DNA from: Azospirillum doebereinerae
GTDB lineage: Bacteria; Pseudomonadota; Alphaproteobacteria; Azospirillales; Azospirillaceae
Reading direction: 5' to 3'
DNA: 34,899 nt
NCBI RefSeq assembly: GCF_003989665.1
Contig: NZ_RZIJ01000041.1
Location: 1 to 34,899 of the forward strand
Shown here: positions 25,015 through 32,526 of the stretch, piece after piece
How the letters are laid out: each line of letters begins with the position of its first letter
How positions within the stretch are numbered: the first letter of the stretch is position 1
Position numbers and translations under genes: made by a program
Notes under the pieces: generated by a model
Databases searched by the model: none
What the model saw: only the letters and a program-made list of their open reading frames with translations
What the model was told of the DNA's origin: nothing

Positions 25015-25986
25015 TCAGTGCTGATGGGCGCGCGCCAAGCGGCGTTCCAGATGGGCCTGCACCCGCTCCAGAACGATGGAGAGCAGCCAGTAGAGGACGG
25101 CGGCGGTGATCAGCATCTCCAGGTGCCGGAACTCCTCGCGGCCCTGGGTGCGGGCGAGGAACATCAGCTCCCACACGCCGATCACCGAGACGAGCGAACT
25201 GTCCTTCAGCATGGCGATGAACTGGTTGCCGGTCGGTGGGATGATCAGGCGCAGGGATTGCGGCAGAATGATCATCCCCAGCGTGCGCATCGGCCCGAAG
25301 CCGAGGGAGCGCGCGGCCTCCCACTGGCCCTTGGGGATGCTCATGATGCCGGCGCGGAAGATCTCCGTCATGTAGGCACCGTAGCAGAGCGACAGCGCCG
25401 CCACGCCCGCCGGGATCGCCCCGATGACGTAACCGAGCTGCGGGATGCCGAGGTAGATCAGGTAGATCTGGATCAGCAGCGGCACGCCACGGAAGAAGGA
25501 GGTGTAGAAGGACGCGATGGCCACGGCGAAGCCGTTGTCCGACAGCTTCGCGATGGCGCCGACCATCGCCAGCACGAAGGCGATGGCGATGGACATGGCC
25601 GAGATGTACAGGGTCGTGGCGACACCCTGGGTGACCAGGAAAGCCAGCTTGCCCAGGATGAAGCTGTAGGAGAGGTCGAAGCTGTAGAAGAACAACGCGA
25701 ACAGGCTGAACACCTCCAGCCAGACGGCGGCGACCTGCAGCCGCATGCCGAGTTGGCCGAGAAGATAGACGTTCAGCGTCAGGAACAACGCAAGGGCAAG
25801 GGCGACCCAGACGTTCACAAGGGCCTCGCCGCCCGGCAAACCCCCGGCAATCGGTGCGATCAACCCACCGAGACTGGTGTGGCCGACGCCGCCCATGACG
25901 CCGACCGCCATGATGACGAGCGCCAGCACCCCCAGGAACCACGCCTTGCTCGTCAGTTTGTCCCGGCGCACATGGTCATGGTACAT
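25015..25986 (-). CDS. ABC transporter permease, HisM/GltK type, with N-terminal membrane extension
   Basis: A 323-residue inner-membrane permease. The C-terminal 215 residues form the standard polar-amino-acid permease domain, with FILGKLAFLVTQGVATTLYI at its start and the docking loop EIFRAGIMSIPKGQWEAARS near residues 200-220. Before this lie about 105 residues containing two or three extra hydrophobic segments (KAWFLGVLALVIMAVGVMG; ALVNVWVALALALFLTLNVY), an extension most HisM/GltK proteins (about 220-240 residues) lack but some larger homologues have. The ATG at 25986 is preceded by AAGGGGGGAAA. Only this one permease and no ATPase gene occur here, so it must homodimerise and use an ATPase encoded elsewhere. 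Confidence 0.88.
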   Translation of the reverse strand: MYHDHVRRDKLTSKAWFLGVLALVIMAVGVMGGVGHTSLGGLIAPIAGGLPGGEALVNVWVALALALFLTLNVYLLGQLGMRLQVAAVWLEVFSLFALFFYSFDLSYSFILGKLAFLVTQGVATTLYISAMSIAIAFVLAMVGAIAKLSDNGFAVAIASFYTSFFRGVPLLIQIYLIYLGIPQLGYVIGAIPAGVAALSLCYGAYMTEIFRAGIMSIPKGQWEAARSLGFGPMRTLGMIILPQSLRLIIPPTGNQFIAMLKDSSLVSVIGVWELMFLARTQGREEFRHLEMLITAAVLYWLLSIVLERVQAHLERRLARAHQH

Positions 25987-26299
25987 GCCCGCATTTCCCC
26001 CCTTCGTCCGTCCGCCCCGCTTTCCGTTCATCAGCCTGTACCGGCCGTGCGACGGGCGGTATCCGGCAATCTGTCGGGTTTGACGGAAAAATGTGGAAAA
26101 TCGCCGGGTCAAGCCCTGCGAAACGGCGGGTTGAGGCCGCCGAATTGAAGGGCGGCCCGAACCATCCACCCTCTGCGGTCGCTGTCGCGGCGGTTCTGGT
26201 TCCAGGATGACCACACACATTCGGGCAGCGTGGAGGACGGCAACGAATCCCATCCCGCACGGTTCTCCGCAAGACGCGCCCTCAGGACAGGAGACGATC
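25987..26299. other. Divergent intergenic region, no confident promoter
   Basis: This 313-base stretch separates the divergent permease and YghA-type SDR genes and should hold both promoters. I found no convincing -35/-10 pair on either strand and no GGAAC-type general-stress promoter. An A-rich run near 26087-26100 is the only compositional feature. No RNA gene or repeat was seen. Confidence 0.4.
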
Positions 26300-27253
26300 A
26301 TGGACGGAAACGACAAAAGGCCGATCCCGCCGCACGGCTCCGGTCGAGCCCCCGGAAAAACCGAGAACACGTCGGCCCTCCGGGATCCGCGGACGAAATA
26401 CCCGCAGCCGCCCTACAAGAGCCAGTCCCAGCCCTGGCCGGGTCTTGCCCGCGACATGGACCCGCCACCCGACCATGGCGAGACGAGTTATCGCGGCTCC
26501 GGACGTCTGGCCGGACGGAAGGCCCTGATCACCGGCGGCGATTCCGGCATGGGCCGTGCGGCCGCCATCGCCTACGCCCGGGAAGGGGCCGACGTCGCGA
26601 TCAACTATTTCCCGACCGAGGAGCCGGACGCCCGTGACGTGATCGCCCTCATCGAGGCCGAGGGACGCAAGGGCATCGCCCTGCCGGGCGACCTGCGCGA
26701 CGAGGCGTTCTGCCGGAAGCTGGTGGCCGACGCGGTCGCCGGGCTCGGCGGGCTCGACATCCTCGTCAGCAACGCCGCGCGCCAGCAGACCTGCGCGTCG
26801 ATCCTCGACCTCACCAGCGAGGAGTTCGACGCGACGATGAAGACGAACATCTACGCGCCGTTCTGGATCATCAAGGCGGCCCTGCCACATCTGAAGCCGG
26901 GCTCGGTGATCATCGGCACGACTTCCAAGCAGGCCATCGACCCGTCGGCCGAGCTTTACCACTACGCCCAGACCAAGGCGGCGACGTCGAACTACGTCCG
27001 GTCGCTCGCCAAGCAGCTGGCCCCCCGTGGCATCCGCGTCAACGGCGTGGCGCCCGGTCCGATCTGGACGCCGTTGCAGGTCAGCGGCGGGGCGACCCAG
27101 GAGAAACTGATGCATTTCGGCGAAGAGACGCCGATGGGCCGGGCCGGGCAGCCGGTGGAACTCGCCGGGATCTATGTGCAGCTGGCCGCCGACGACGGCA
27201 GCTTCGCCACCGGTCACGTCTACGGATCCGCAGGCGGCAGCGGCCTTCCGTAA
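26300..27253 (+). CDS. YghA-type SDR oxidoreductase
   Basis: A 317-residue SDR of the subgroup with a long proline-rich N-terminus (YghA/YdaD/GsiB-associated dehydrogenases), often stress-induced. The N-terminal 67 residues include PPYKSQSQPWPGLARDMDP, a characteristic stretch of this subgroup. The Rossmann fold follows with TGGDSGMG (78-85), SNAA (157-160), and catalytic Ser209, Tyr222 and Lys226. The chain ends GSAGGSGLP, a variant of the usual GG-x-P end. The ATG at 26300 is preceded by ACAGGAGACG; earlier in-frame codons lack a ribosome site. Substrate unknown, cytoplasmic. It stands alone, divergent from the amino-acid transporter group. Confidence 0.88.
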   Translation: MDGNDKRPIPPHGSGRAPGKTENTSALRDPRTKYPQPPYKSQSQPWPGLARDMDPPPDHGETSYRGSGRLAGRKALITGGDSGMGRAAAIAYAREGADVAINYFPTEEPDARDVIALIEAEGRKGIALPGDLRDEAFCRKLVADAVAGLGGLDILVSNAARQQTCASILDLTSEEFDATMKTNIYAPFWIIKAALPHLKPGSVIIGTTSKQAIDPSAELYHYAQTKAATSNYVRSLAKQLAPRGIRVNGVAPGPIWTPLQVSGGATQEKLMHFGEETPMGRAGQPVELAGIYVQLAADDGSFATGHVYGSAGGSGLP

Positions 27254-27414
27254 GGCGGATGGCCGCCGGATTGCCTGGGATGGGCCGCCGAGGCCAGGGG
27301 GTGACGCTTCCTCCCATCAGAACTGGCCGTTTCGTGCTCGGCGTTGCGCTTTACGGAACGCCCTGGATGATTGGCGGCATTCAGGCAGTAGCCCGTTGCG
27401 GCGATCGCCCCGGT

Positions 27415-27866
27415 TCACTCCAGCGAGCGCCGCATCGGGTTCTTCTGGATCTTGCCGGTGTCGATCTTGGGCAGGTCGCCGAACACCACGCTGCGCGGCG
27501 CCTTGTAGCGGGCCGGATTGGTCCGACAGTGGGCGATGATGTCCTCGGCGGTGGTCGGGAGCGCAGGGTGACGAAGACGCAGGGCGTCTCGCCCCACCGC
27601 GCGTCGGGCTTGGCGACCACGGCGACCTCCAGTACGGCGGAGTGGGCGTAGAGCACCCCCTCCACTCCAGCGTGATCTGGTTGACGCCATGACGCGCCAT
27701 GAAGCGCGCCTTGTCCTCCAGCGCCAGTCCCGCCAACTCGGGCTGCGGCAGGCAGACGGTGGCCGGACCGTAGCATCCGGTCAAGCCGTACAGATGGGTG
27801 ATGCCGAATCCGGCATTCTCGACCACCTGGATGATCGGCAATGGCGGAGCGGCGGCGCCGGTTCGG
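27415..27866 (-). pseudogene. Broken acyl-CoA synthetase gene fragments
   Basis: Three pieces of one AMP-forming acyl-CoA synthetase lie in order but in different frames. The first (about 27866-27665) includes AAPPLPIIQVVENAGFGITH and LYGLTGCYGPATVC, the family's YGLTE motif with E changed to G. The second (about 27665-27560) reads VEGVLYAHSAVLEVAVVAKP then DARWGETPCVFV. The third (about 27560-27415) reads AEDIIAHCRTNPARYKAPRS then LPKIDTGKIQKN, and ends at a stop. Between the first and second pieces the family has about 130 more residues, including the ATP-binding TGD region, so there is an internal deletion plus at least one more frameshift. The N-terminal half is also missing. Clearly inactive. 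Confidence 0.85.
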
Positions 27867-28137
27867 CGATGTCCTCCACGGCGATCGGCCAGCCGAGCCG
27901 GCCCAACGTGTCACGCACCAACGGCCCCAGTGGCCGGAGATGTACAGTCTGGGCCGGAACGCATCATCCCGGCCCGGTGCCGAGACATGGGGCATTGAAA
28001 GCTGTCCCTTCCCCTTTGTTTTTCGCCGACTTTGAGCCTGAGGCCCTGCTCGACCGGGACAGCGTGCCGCCCAAAGCGAGCCATAGCCACGGTGACGCGC
28101 GGCCATTGTGCGCCCAACGGAAGGTTTGAAGATCCCA
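27867..28137. other. Non-coding stretch upstream of the hydroxyacid-dehydrogenase cluster
   Basis: No gene supported. On the minus strand a short readable piece (PLVRDTLGRLGWPIAVEDIA, about 27865-27930) looks like decayed coding sequence next to the acyl-CoA synthetase remains, but I cannot assign it. The part from 27254 to 27414, on the other side of the pseudogene, likewise holds nothing recognisable. Confidence 0.4.
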
Positions 28138-28168
28138 TTGACAGCCAAGCGGCGACGTTGCATTTTAT
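28138..28168 (+). promoter_or_regulatory. Candidate promoter of the hydroxyacid-dehydrogenase cluster
   Basis: A perfect TTGACA -35 hexamer (28138-28143) is followed after 17 bases by CATTTT (28161-28166) or after 19 by TTTTAT (28163-28168) as weak -10 boxes. Transcription would start near 28175, inside the inverted repeat at 28171-28194. This is the arrangement expected for a repressible promoter. The -10 is uncertain. Confidence 0.5.
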
Positions 28169-28170
28169 AA

Positions 28171-28194
28171 ACGTACTTTGGATGCAATGTACGT
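28171..28194. promoter_or_regulatory. Probable GntR operator at the catabolic cluster promoter
   Basis: ACGTAC (28171-28176) and GTACGT (28189-28194) form a perfect inverted repeat with a 12-base spacer. The inner 20 bases, 28173-28192, match 17 of 20 positions at 34613-34632 in front of the GntR gene (consensus GTRCTTTGGATGCAMTRTAC). The shared site lies at the expected transcription start, so binding by the GntR protein should repress. Confidence 0.7.
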
Positions 28195-28308
28195 CTAATC
28201 GCTTGCCCCCTCCGGGGGCGCGGCTTGACCGCATCCGCCAGCGCGACCTCCCGTTTCGCGGGACACGGCCGCCGCTGCCACAGACGTCGCAAACGAGCGG
28301 AACCGCAC

Positions 28309-29544
28309 ATGCCATCGCCCAGGCCCGTGATCACCTGCATCGAAGACCTCCGCATCCTGGCGCAGCGCCGCGTGCCACGGATGTTTTATGACTATGTCGA
28401 TTGCGGCTCCTGGACGGAAACCACCTACCGCGCCAACACGGCCGATCTGGCTGCCATCCAGTTCCGCCAGCGCATCGGGATGAGCATCGCCGGGCGGACC
28501 ACGGAAAGCCGCATCCTGGGAAACGCCGTCTCGATGCCGTTGGCTCTGGCGCCGACCGGCTTGACCGGCATGCAATGCGCCGATGGCGAGATCCTGGCGG
28601 CGCGCGCGGCGGAACGCTTCGGCGTGCCGTTCACGCTGTCCACCGTCAGCATCTGCTCCATCGAGGATGTGGCGGCCCATACAGAAAAACCGTTCTGGTT
28701 CCAACTCTACGTCATGCGGGATCGGGGTTTCATTGAACGGCTGATCGCGCGGGCCAAGGCCGCGAATTGTTCGGCCCTCGTGCTCACCCTTGATCTGCAA
28801 ATTCAGGGACAGCGCCACAAGGATCTCAAGAATGGCCTGTCTACCCCGCCCAAGCCGACCCTTCGCAACCTGATCGATCTGGCGACCAAACCGCGCTGGT
28901 GCCTGGGAATGCTGCAAACCAAGCGGCGGAGCTTTGGAAACATCGTCGGCCATGTCTCCGGGGTTTCGGACGTTTCCTCGCTCGCCGACTGGGTCAGCCA
29001 GCAGTTCGATCCGACCCTGACCTGGGACGATGTGCGGTGGATCCGAAAACTGTGGGGCGGCAAGCTGATCGTGAAGGGCGTCATGGACGTCGAGGATGCG
29101 AGGCTGGCCGTCCAGAACGGGGCGGACGCCATCGTGGTGTCGAATCACGGGGGCCGTCAGCTCGACGGCGCTCCGTCGAGCATCGCGATGCTGCCCGCCA
29201 TCGCCGAGGCCGTCGGCCAGCGGACCGAGATCCTGTTCGACAGCGGAATCCGGTCCGGCCAAGACGTTTTGAAAGCCCTCGCCCTTGGCGCCAGGGGCGT
29301 CCTGATCGGACGGGCCTTCCTCTATGGTCTGGGCGCCATGGGCGAAGCCGGCGTCACGCGCTGCCTGGAAATCCTGCACCGCGAACTCGACCTGACCATG
29401 GGGCTGTGCGGCCTCACTACGGTCGATGCGGCGGATCCCACAATCCTCATGAACGGCGGCGTCGCAAAGGATGACCGCCACACACCGTCCGCCACCGAGG
29501 ATCGCGACGCCCGGCCCAGCCACCGGCCGGTGCCCGTCGCCTGA
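28309..29544 (+). CDS. FMN-dependent 2-hydroxyacid dehydrogenase (LldD-like)
   Basis: A 411-residue FMN enzyme of the L-lactate dehydrogenase/glycolate oxidase family, oxidising an L-2-hydroxyacid to a 2-ketoacid. The active-site motif SNHGGRQLDGAPS contains the catalytic His280; Lys256 (IVKGVM) and the FMN-phosphate motif DSGIRSGQD (311-319) are present. Asp162 (TLDL) fits the family. The last 25 residues (RHTPSATEDRDARPSHRPVP in part) are a polar tail without family counterpart. The ATG at 28309 has only a weak GAGCGGA ribosome site. It is the first gene of the cluster, directly behind the operator. If the downstream FAH enzyme releases L-lactate, this enzyme would make pyruvate from it. 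Confidence 0.9.
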   Translation: MPSPRPVITCIEDLRILAQRRVPRMFYDYVDCGSWTETTYRANTADLAAIQFRQRIGMSIAGRTTESRILGNAVSMPLALAPTGLTGMQCADGEILAARAAERFGVPFTLSTVSICSIEDVAAHTEKPFWFQLYVMRDRGFIERLIARAKAANCSALVLTLDLQIQGQRHKDLKNGLSTPPKPTLRNLIDLATKPRWCLGMLQTKRRSFGNIVGHVSGVSDVSSLADWVSQQFDPTLTWDDVRWIRKLWGGKLIVKGVMDVEDARLAVQNGADAIVVSNHGGRQLDGAPSSIAMLPAIAEAVGQRTEILFDSGIRSGQDVLKALALGARGVLIGRAFLYGLGAMGEAGVTRCLEILHRELDLTMGLCGLTTVDAADPTILMNGGVAKDDRHTPSATEDRDARPSHRPVPVA

Positions 29545-29610
29545 TAAGCAGCCGGGACGGCAACCGGCAAGATTCCCAGCGTCAAGACGTCCCCCCAGGA
29601 AGGAAACGTG

Positions 29611-30375
29611 ATGTTCGGCAAATACAAGATGCATGAGAACAGCGGAGTGAACCCGCCCTACGCGCCGGCCTACCCGCTGGAATGGGAGTGCCCGCTGCGC
29701 ACGCTGGAGGTCGTGACCCGCGTGGATCAGTCCAAGGTCGCGGCGCTGCTGGCGGACACGCCGTTCGAACTCGTCAACGACCGCGTCGCCTTCCGCTTCA
29801 TGCTGTCGCCGGGGCACACGCTGGCCCTGCACGCCGGCGCCATGTTCGACCTCATGGTTTCGGTGCCGGTGCGCTACGAGGGTCTGTTCACCCACACGCA
29901 CATCTTCATGTACTGCACGGACCCGATGGGCATCGCGGCGGGCCGCGAAATCTTCGGCTACACCAAGAAGGACGCAACCCACCGGTTCGAGGAGAAGCCC
30001 GATGGCGCCATCGACGGCTGGGTCAAACGCCGAGGAACACCACTGGCGGACTTCAGCTTCACGCCCGACGAGACCGCGCCGGCCGTACGGCTGGTCGAAG
30101 GGGACGAGCAGCCGGCCGGCGAGATCCATATCCGTCGCGTTCCCCATCCGGAACGGCCCGAACCCGTCTACGCGGACATCGTCTACCGCCGCACTCCGCT
30201 GGAATACTCGCCGCCCCGGTCCGGGCGGGCGACGATGACGCTGCACGCCTCCGAGTACGATCCCCTCGCGGCTCTCGAACCGGAGATTCTCGGCGCGCAT
30301 TTCATGGTGTCCGACGTCTACGGCGGCGGCTTCGCCGTCGAGGACAGGCGTCTGCTCAAGCGCCTGATTCCCTGA
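29611..30375 (+). CDS. Acetoacetate decarboxylase superfamily protein
   Basis: A 254-residue protein of the acetoacetate decarboxylase superfamily. The Schiff-base lysine motif is visible as GREIFGYTKKDA (111-122), with adjacent Lys119 and Lys120 as in acetoacetate decarboxylase, and Glu113 before it. Members decarboxylate beta-keto acids, and some are pyruvate aldolase-dehydratases. I chose the ATG at 29611 over the GTG at 29608 because AGGA is six bases upstream of the ATG. It lies 66 bases after the hydroxyacid dehydrogenase gene. In context it may handle a keto-acid intermediate; acetoacetate itself is only one possibility. Confidence 0.87.
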   Translation: MFGKYKMHENSGVNPPYAPAYPLEWECPLRTLEVVTRVDQSKVAALLADTPFELVNDRVAFRFMLSPGHTLALHAGAMFDLMVSVPVRYEGLFTHTHIFMYCTDPMGIAAGREIFGYTKKDATHRFEEKPDGAIDGWVKRRGTPLADFSFTPDETAPAVRLVEGDEQPAGEIHIRRVPHPERPEPVYADIVYRRTPLEYSPPRSGRATMTLHASEYDPLAALEPEILGAHFMVSDVYGGGFAVEDRRLLKRLIP

Positions 30376-30475
30376 CCCGACCCCACCCGCCCTGTCACCT
30401 GAAAACGAAGCATCGCTTCCGACGGCGCAATCCCCTTCGCAGCGTGATGCGCCGCCGAACCGTTGGGAGGAAACA

Positions 30476-31708
30476 ATGTCCACGAACAACAAGGGACTCC
30501 GCCGTCGGAGCGTCCTGGCGTCGGCCATCGGCGCGCTCTGTCTCTCGACCGTCGGTGCGCAGGCGCAACAGGCACCGCTGAAGATCGGCGTGCTGACCGA
30601 TCTGTCCAGCCTCTACGCCGACGTGACGGGCAACGGGTCGATCAGCGCGGTCCAGATGGCGATCGAGGATTTCACCGCCGGCCGTAAAATCCGGCCGATC
30701 GAGGTCATCAGCGCCGACCACCTCAACAAGGCCGACGTGGCGGCGGCCACCGCACGGGAATGGATCGACCGCGACGGCGTCGACGTCATCGTCGACGTGC
30801 CCAATTCGGCCGTGGCGCTGGCCGTGGGCAACATCGTCCGCGACAAGAACAAGGTGATGCTGGCCTCCGGCCCGTCCTCGTCCGATCTGACCGGGAAAAG
30901 CTGTTCGCCGAACACCATCCACTGGACCTACGACACCTATTCGCTGGCGACCGGGACCGCGAGCGCGGTCGTCCAGTCCGGGGGCAAGAGCTGGTTCACC
31001 CTGACCGCCGACTACGCCTTCGGGCACGCGATGGAGCAGGACGTCAAGAACGTCGTCACGAAGATGGGCGGACAGGTGGTGGGGGGCGTGCGCACGCCGC
31101 TGAACACCCAGGATTTCGCGTCCTTCCTTCTCCAGGCCCAGGCGTCGAAGGCGCAGGTCATCGGGCTGATCAACGCTGGCGGCGACACCATCAATTCGAT
31201 CAAGCAGGCCGTGGAGTTCGGCATCACCAGCGGCGGTCAGCGCCTCGTCGCCACCGTGCTGTACATCAACGACGTGCACGCGCTGGGATTGCCGGTCGTC
31301 CAGGGGCTGCAATTCACCGAAGCCTTCTACTGGGACCTGAACGACCAGACCCGCGCCTGGAGCAAGCGCTTCGCCGACCGGAACGGCGGCCGCCGCCCCA
31401 GCGCACTCCAGGCCGGCGCCTACGCGTCGGTGCTGCATTACCTGCGCGCGACCGAGGCGGCGGAAGGATCCGCCGACGGCAAGGCGGTGGTCGAGAAGAT
31501 GAAGGCCCTTCCCACCGACGACCCGCTTTTCGGCAAGGGCAGCATCCGCATCGATGGCCGGAAGCTGCACGACATGTACCTGTTCGAGGTCAAGAAGCCG
31601 GAGGAGTCGAAGCAACCTTGGGATTATTACCACGTTCGCAAGGTCATTCCGGCGGCCCAGGTGTGGCGTCCGCTGGAGGAGGGCGGCTGCTCGCTGGTGA
31701 AGTCGTGA
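30476..31708 (+). CDS. Branched-chain-amino-acid-type ABC substrate-binding protein (LivK-like)
   Basis: A 410-residue periplasmic binding protein of the Peripla_BP_6 family. The N-terminus has three arginines followed by SVLASAIGALCLSTVG and cleavage near AQA at about residue 30; this may be a Tat-type or a Sec signal. Then comes LKIGVLTDLSSLYADVTGNG (35-54), the usual start of the fold. A strong GGGAGGAAACA ribosome site precedes the ATG at 30476. No permease or ATPase gene accompanies it, so it needs transporter parts encoded elsewhere. LivK-like proteins in such clusters often bind aromatic or keto acids, not only amino acids. Its stop overlaps the next SDR start. Confidence 0.9.
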   Translation: MSTNNKGLRRRSVLASAIGALCLSTVGAQAQQAPLKIGVLTDLSSLYADVTGNGSISAVQMAIEDFTAGRKIRPIEVISADHLNKADVAAATAREWIDRDGVDVIVDVPNSAVALAVGNIVRDKNKVMLASGPSSSDLTGKSCSPNTIHWTYDTYSLATGTASAVVQSGGKSWFTLTADYAFGHAMEQDVKNVVTKMGGQVVGGVRTPLNTQDFASFLLQAQASKAQVIGLINAGGDTINSIKQAVEFGITSGGQRLVATVLYINDVHALGLPVVQGLQFTEAFYWDLNDQTRAWSKRFADRNGGRRPSALQAGAYASVLHYLRATEAAEGSADGKAVVEKMKALPTDDPLFGKGSIRIDGRKLHDMYLFEVKKPEESKQPWDYYHVRKVIPAAQVWRPLEEGGCSLVKS

Positions 31709-32442
31709 GCGTCGCCCTGGTGACCGGCGGCGGCGGCGGCATCGGCCGGGCGACCGCCGTCGCGCTTGCCCGGGACGGAGCCGACGTCGCCATCGCCGAT
31801 CTCGACAGCTCCCTGGGGGAGGAGACGGCCCGCCTCGTCGAGGCGGCCGGACGCCGGGCGCTCTTCCTTCGGACCGATGTCGCGGACGGCGCCCAGGTCG
31901 CTGCCTGCGTCGATCGGGTGGAGCGGCAGCTTGGGCCGATCACCGCCTTCGTGAACAACGCCGGGATCGAGGGCGTCGTCGCCCCGATCCATCTCTACCC
32001 GGACGACGTGTTCGACCGCCTGCTCCAAGTCAACACGAAGGGAGTCTTCCTGGGCTTGAAGCACGTTCTCGCCCGTATGATCCCACGGGGGGCTGGCGCC
32101 GTCGTCAACACCGCCTCGACCTCGTCCATTCGCGGGCGGGCGGGGTTGGCCGGCTACGTGGCCACCAAGCACGCGGTGCTGGGGTTGACCCGCGTGGCCG
32201 CGCTGGACGTGGCGGGCACCGCGATCCGGGTGAACGCCGTTCTTCCCGGCCCGGTCGAAACCCGGATGATCGAATCGCTGGACGAGCAGGCCCGGCGCTC
32301 GGGCGGCATCCGCCGCGCCGGAGCCGCCGGCTACGGCAAGCCCGAGGACATCGCGGATGTGATCGCCTTCCTGCTGTCGGACAAGGCCAAGCACGTCAAC
32401 GGGGCCGCCTGGACCGTGGATTCCGGCACCACCATCGCCTGA
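31705..32442 (+). CDS. SDR-family dehydrogenase
   Basis: A 245-residue short-chain dehydrogenase with TGGGGGIG (7-14), NNAG (84-87), Asn110, Ser138, Tyr151 and Lys155. Asp32 after the second strand suggests NAD. I chose the GTG at 31705, which overlaps the binding-protein stop as GTGA and gives the correct family N-terminus; the frame stays open far upstream but that part is a shadow. With the FAH hydrolase that follows, a role as a 2-keto-3-deoxy-sugar-acid 4-dehydrogenase (non-phosphorylative L-fucose/L-rhamnose route) is plausible but unproven. Confidence 0.87.
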   Translation: MSVALVTGGGGGIGRATAVALARDGADVAIADLDSSLGEETARLVEAAGRRALFLRTDVADGAQVAACVDRVERQLGPITAFVNNAGIEGVVAPIHLYPDDVFDRLLQVNTKGVFLGLKHVLARMIPRGAGAVVNTASTSSIRGRAGLAGYVATKHAVLGLTRVAALDVAGTAIRVNAVLPGPVETRMIESLDEQARRSGGIRRAGAAGYGKPEDIADVIAFLLSDKAKHVNGAAWTVDSGTTIA

Positions 32443-32526
32443 CGGGGCCGCCCGCTCCGGGACTCTTCTCCTTACCTCCCAAATCGACGCCGCGTAACGG
32501 CGGACGATCAGCCAGGATTCCGTGCC

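Noticed and set aside
30423..30454. A 7-bp inverted repeat (CGGCGCA / TGCGCCG) before the LivK-like gene
   Set aside because: The 18-base loop and short GC stem are common by chance in this composition, and no terminator or riboswitch pattern accompanies it.
28195..30528. A 777-codon minus-strand frame opposite the hydroxyacid dehydrogenase and decarboxylase-family genes
   Set aside because: No recognisable motifs; the plus-strand genes have intact active sites and ribosome sites.
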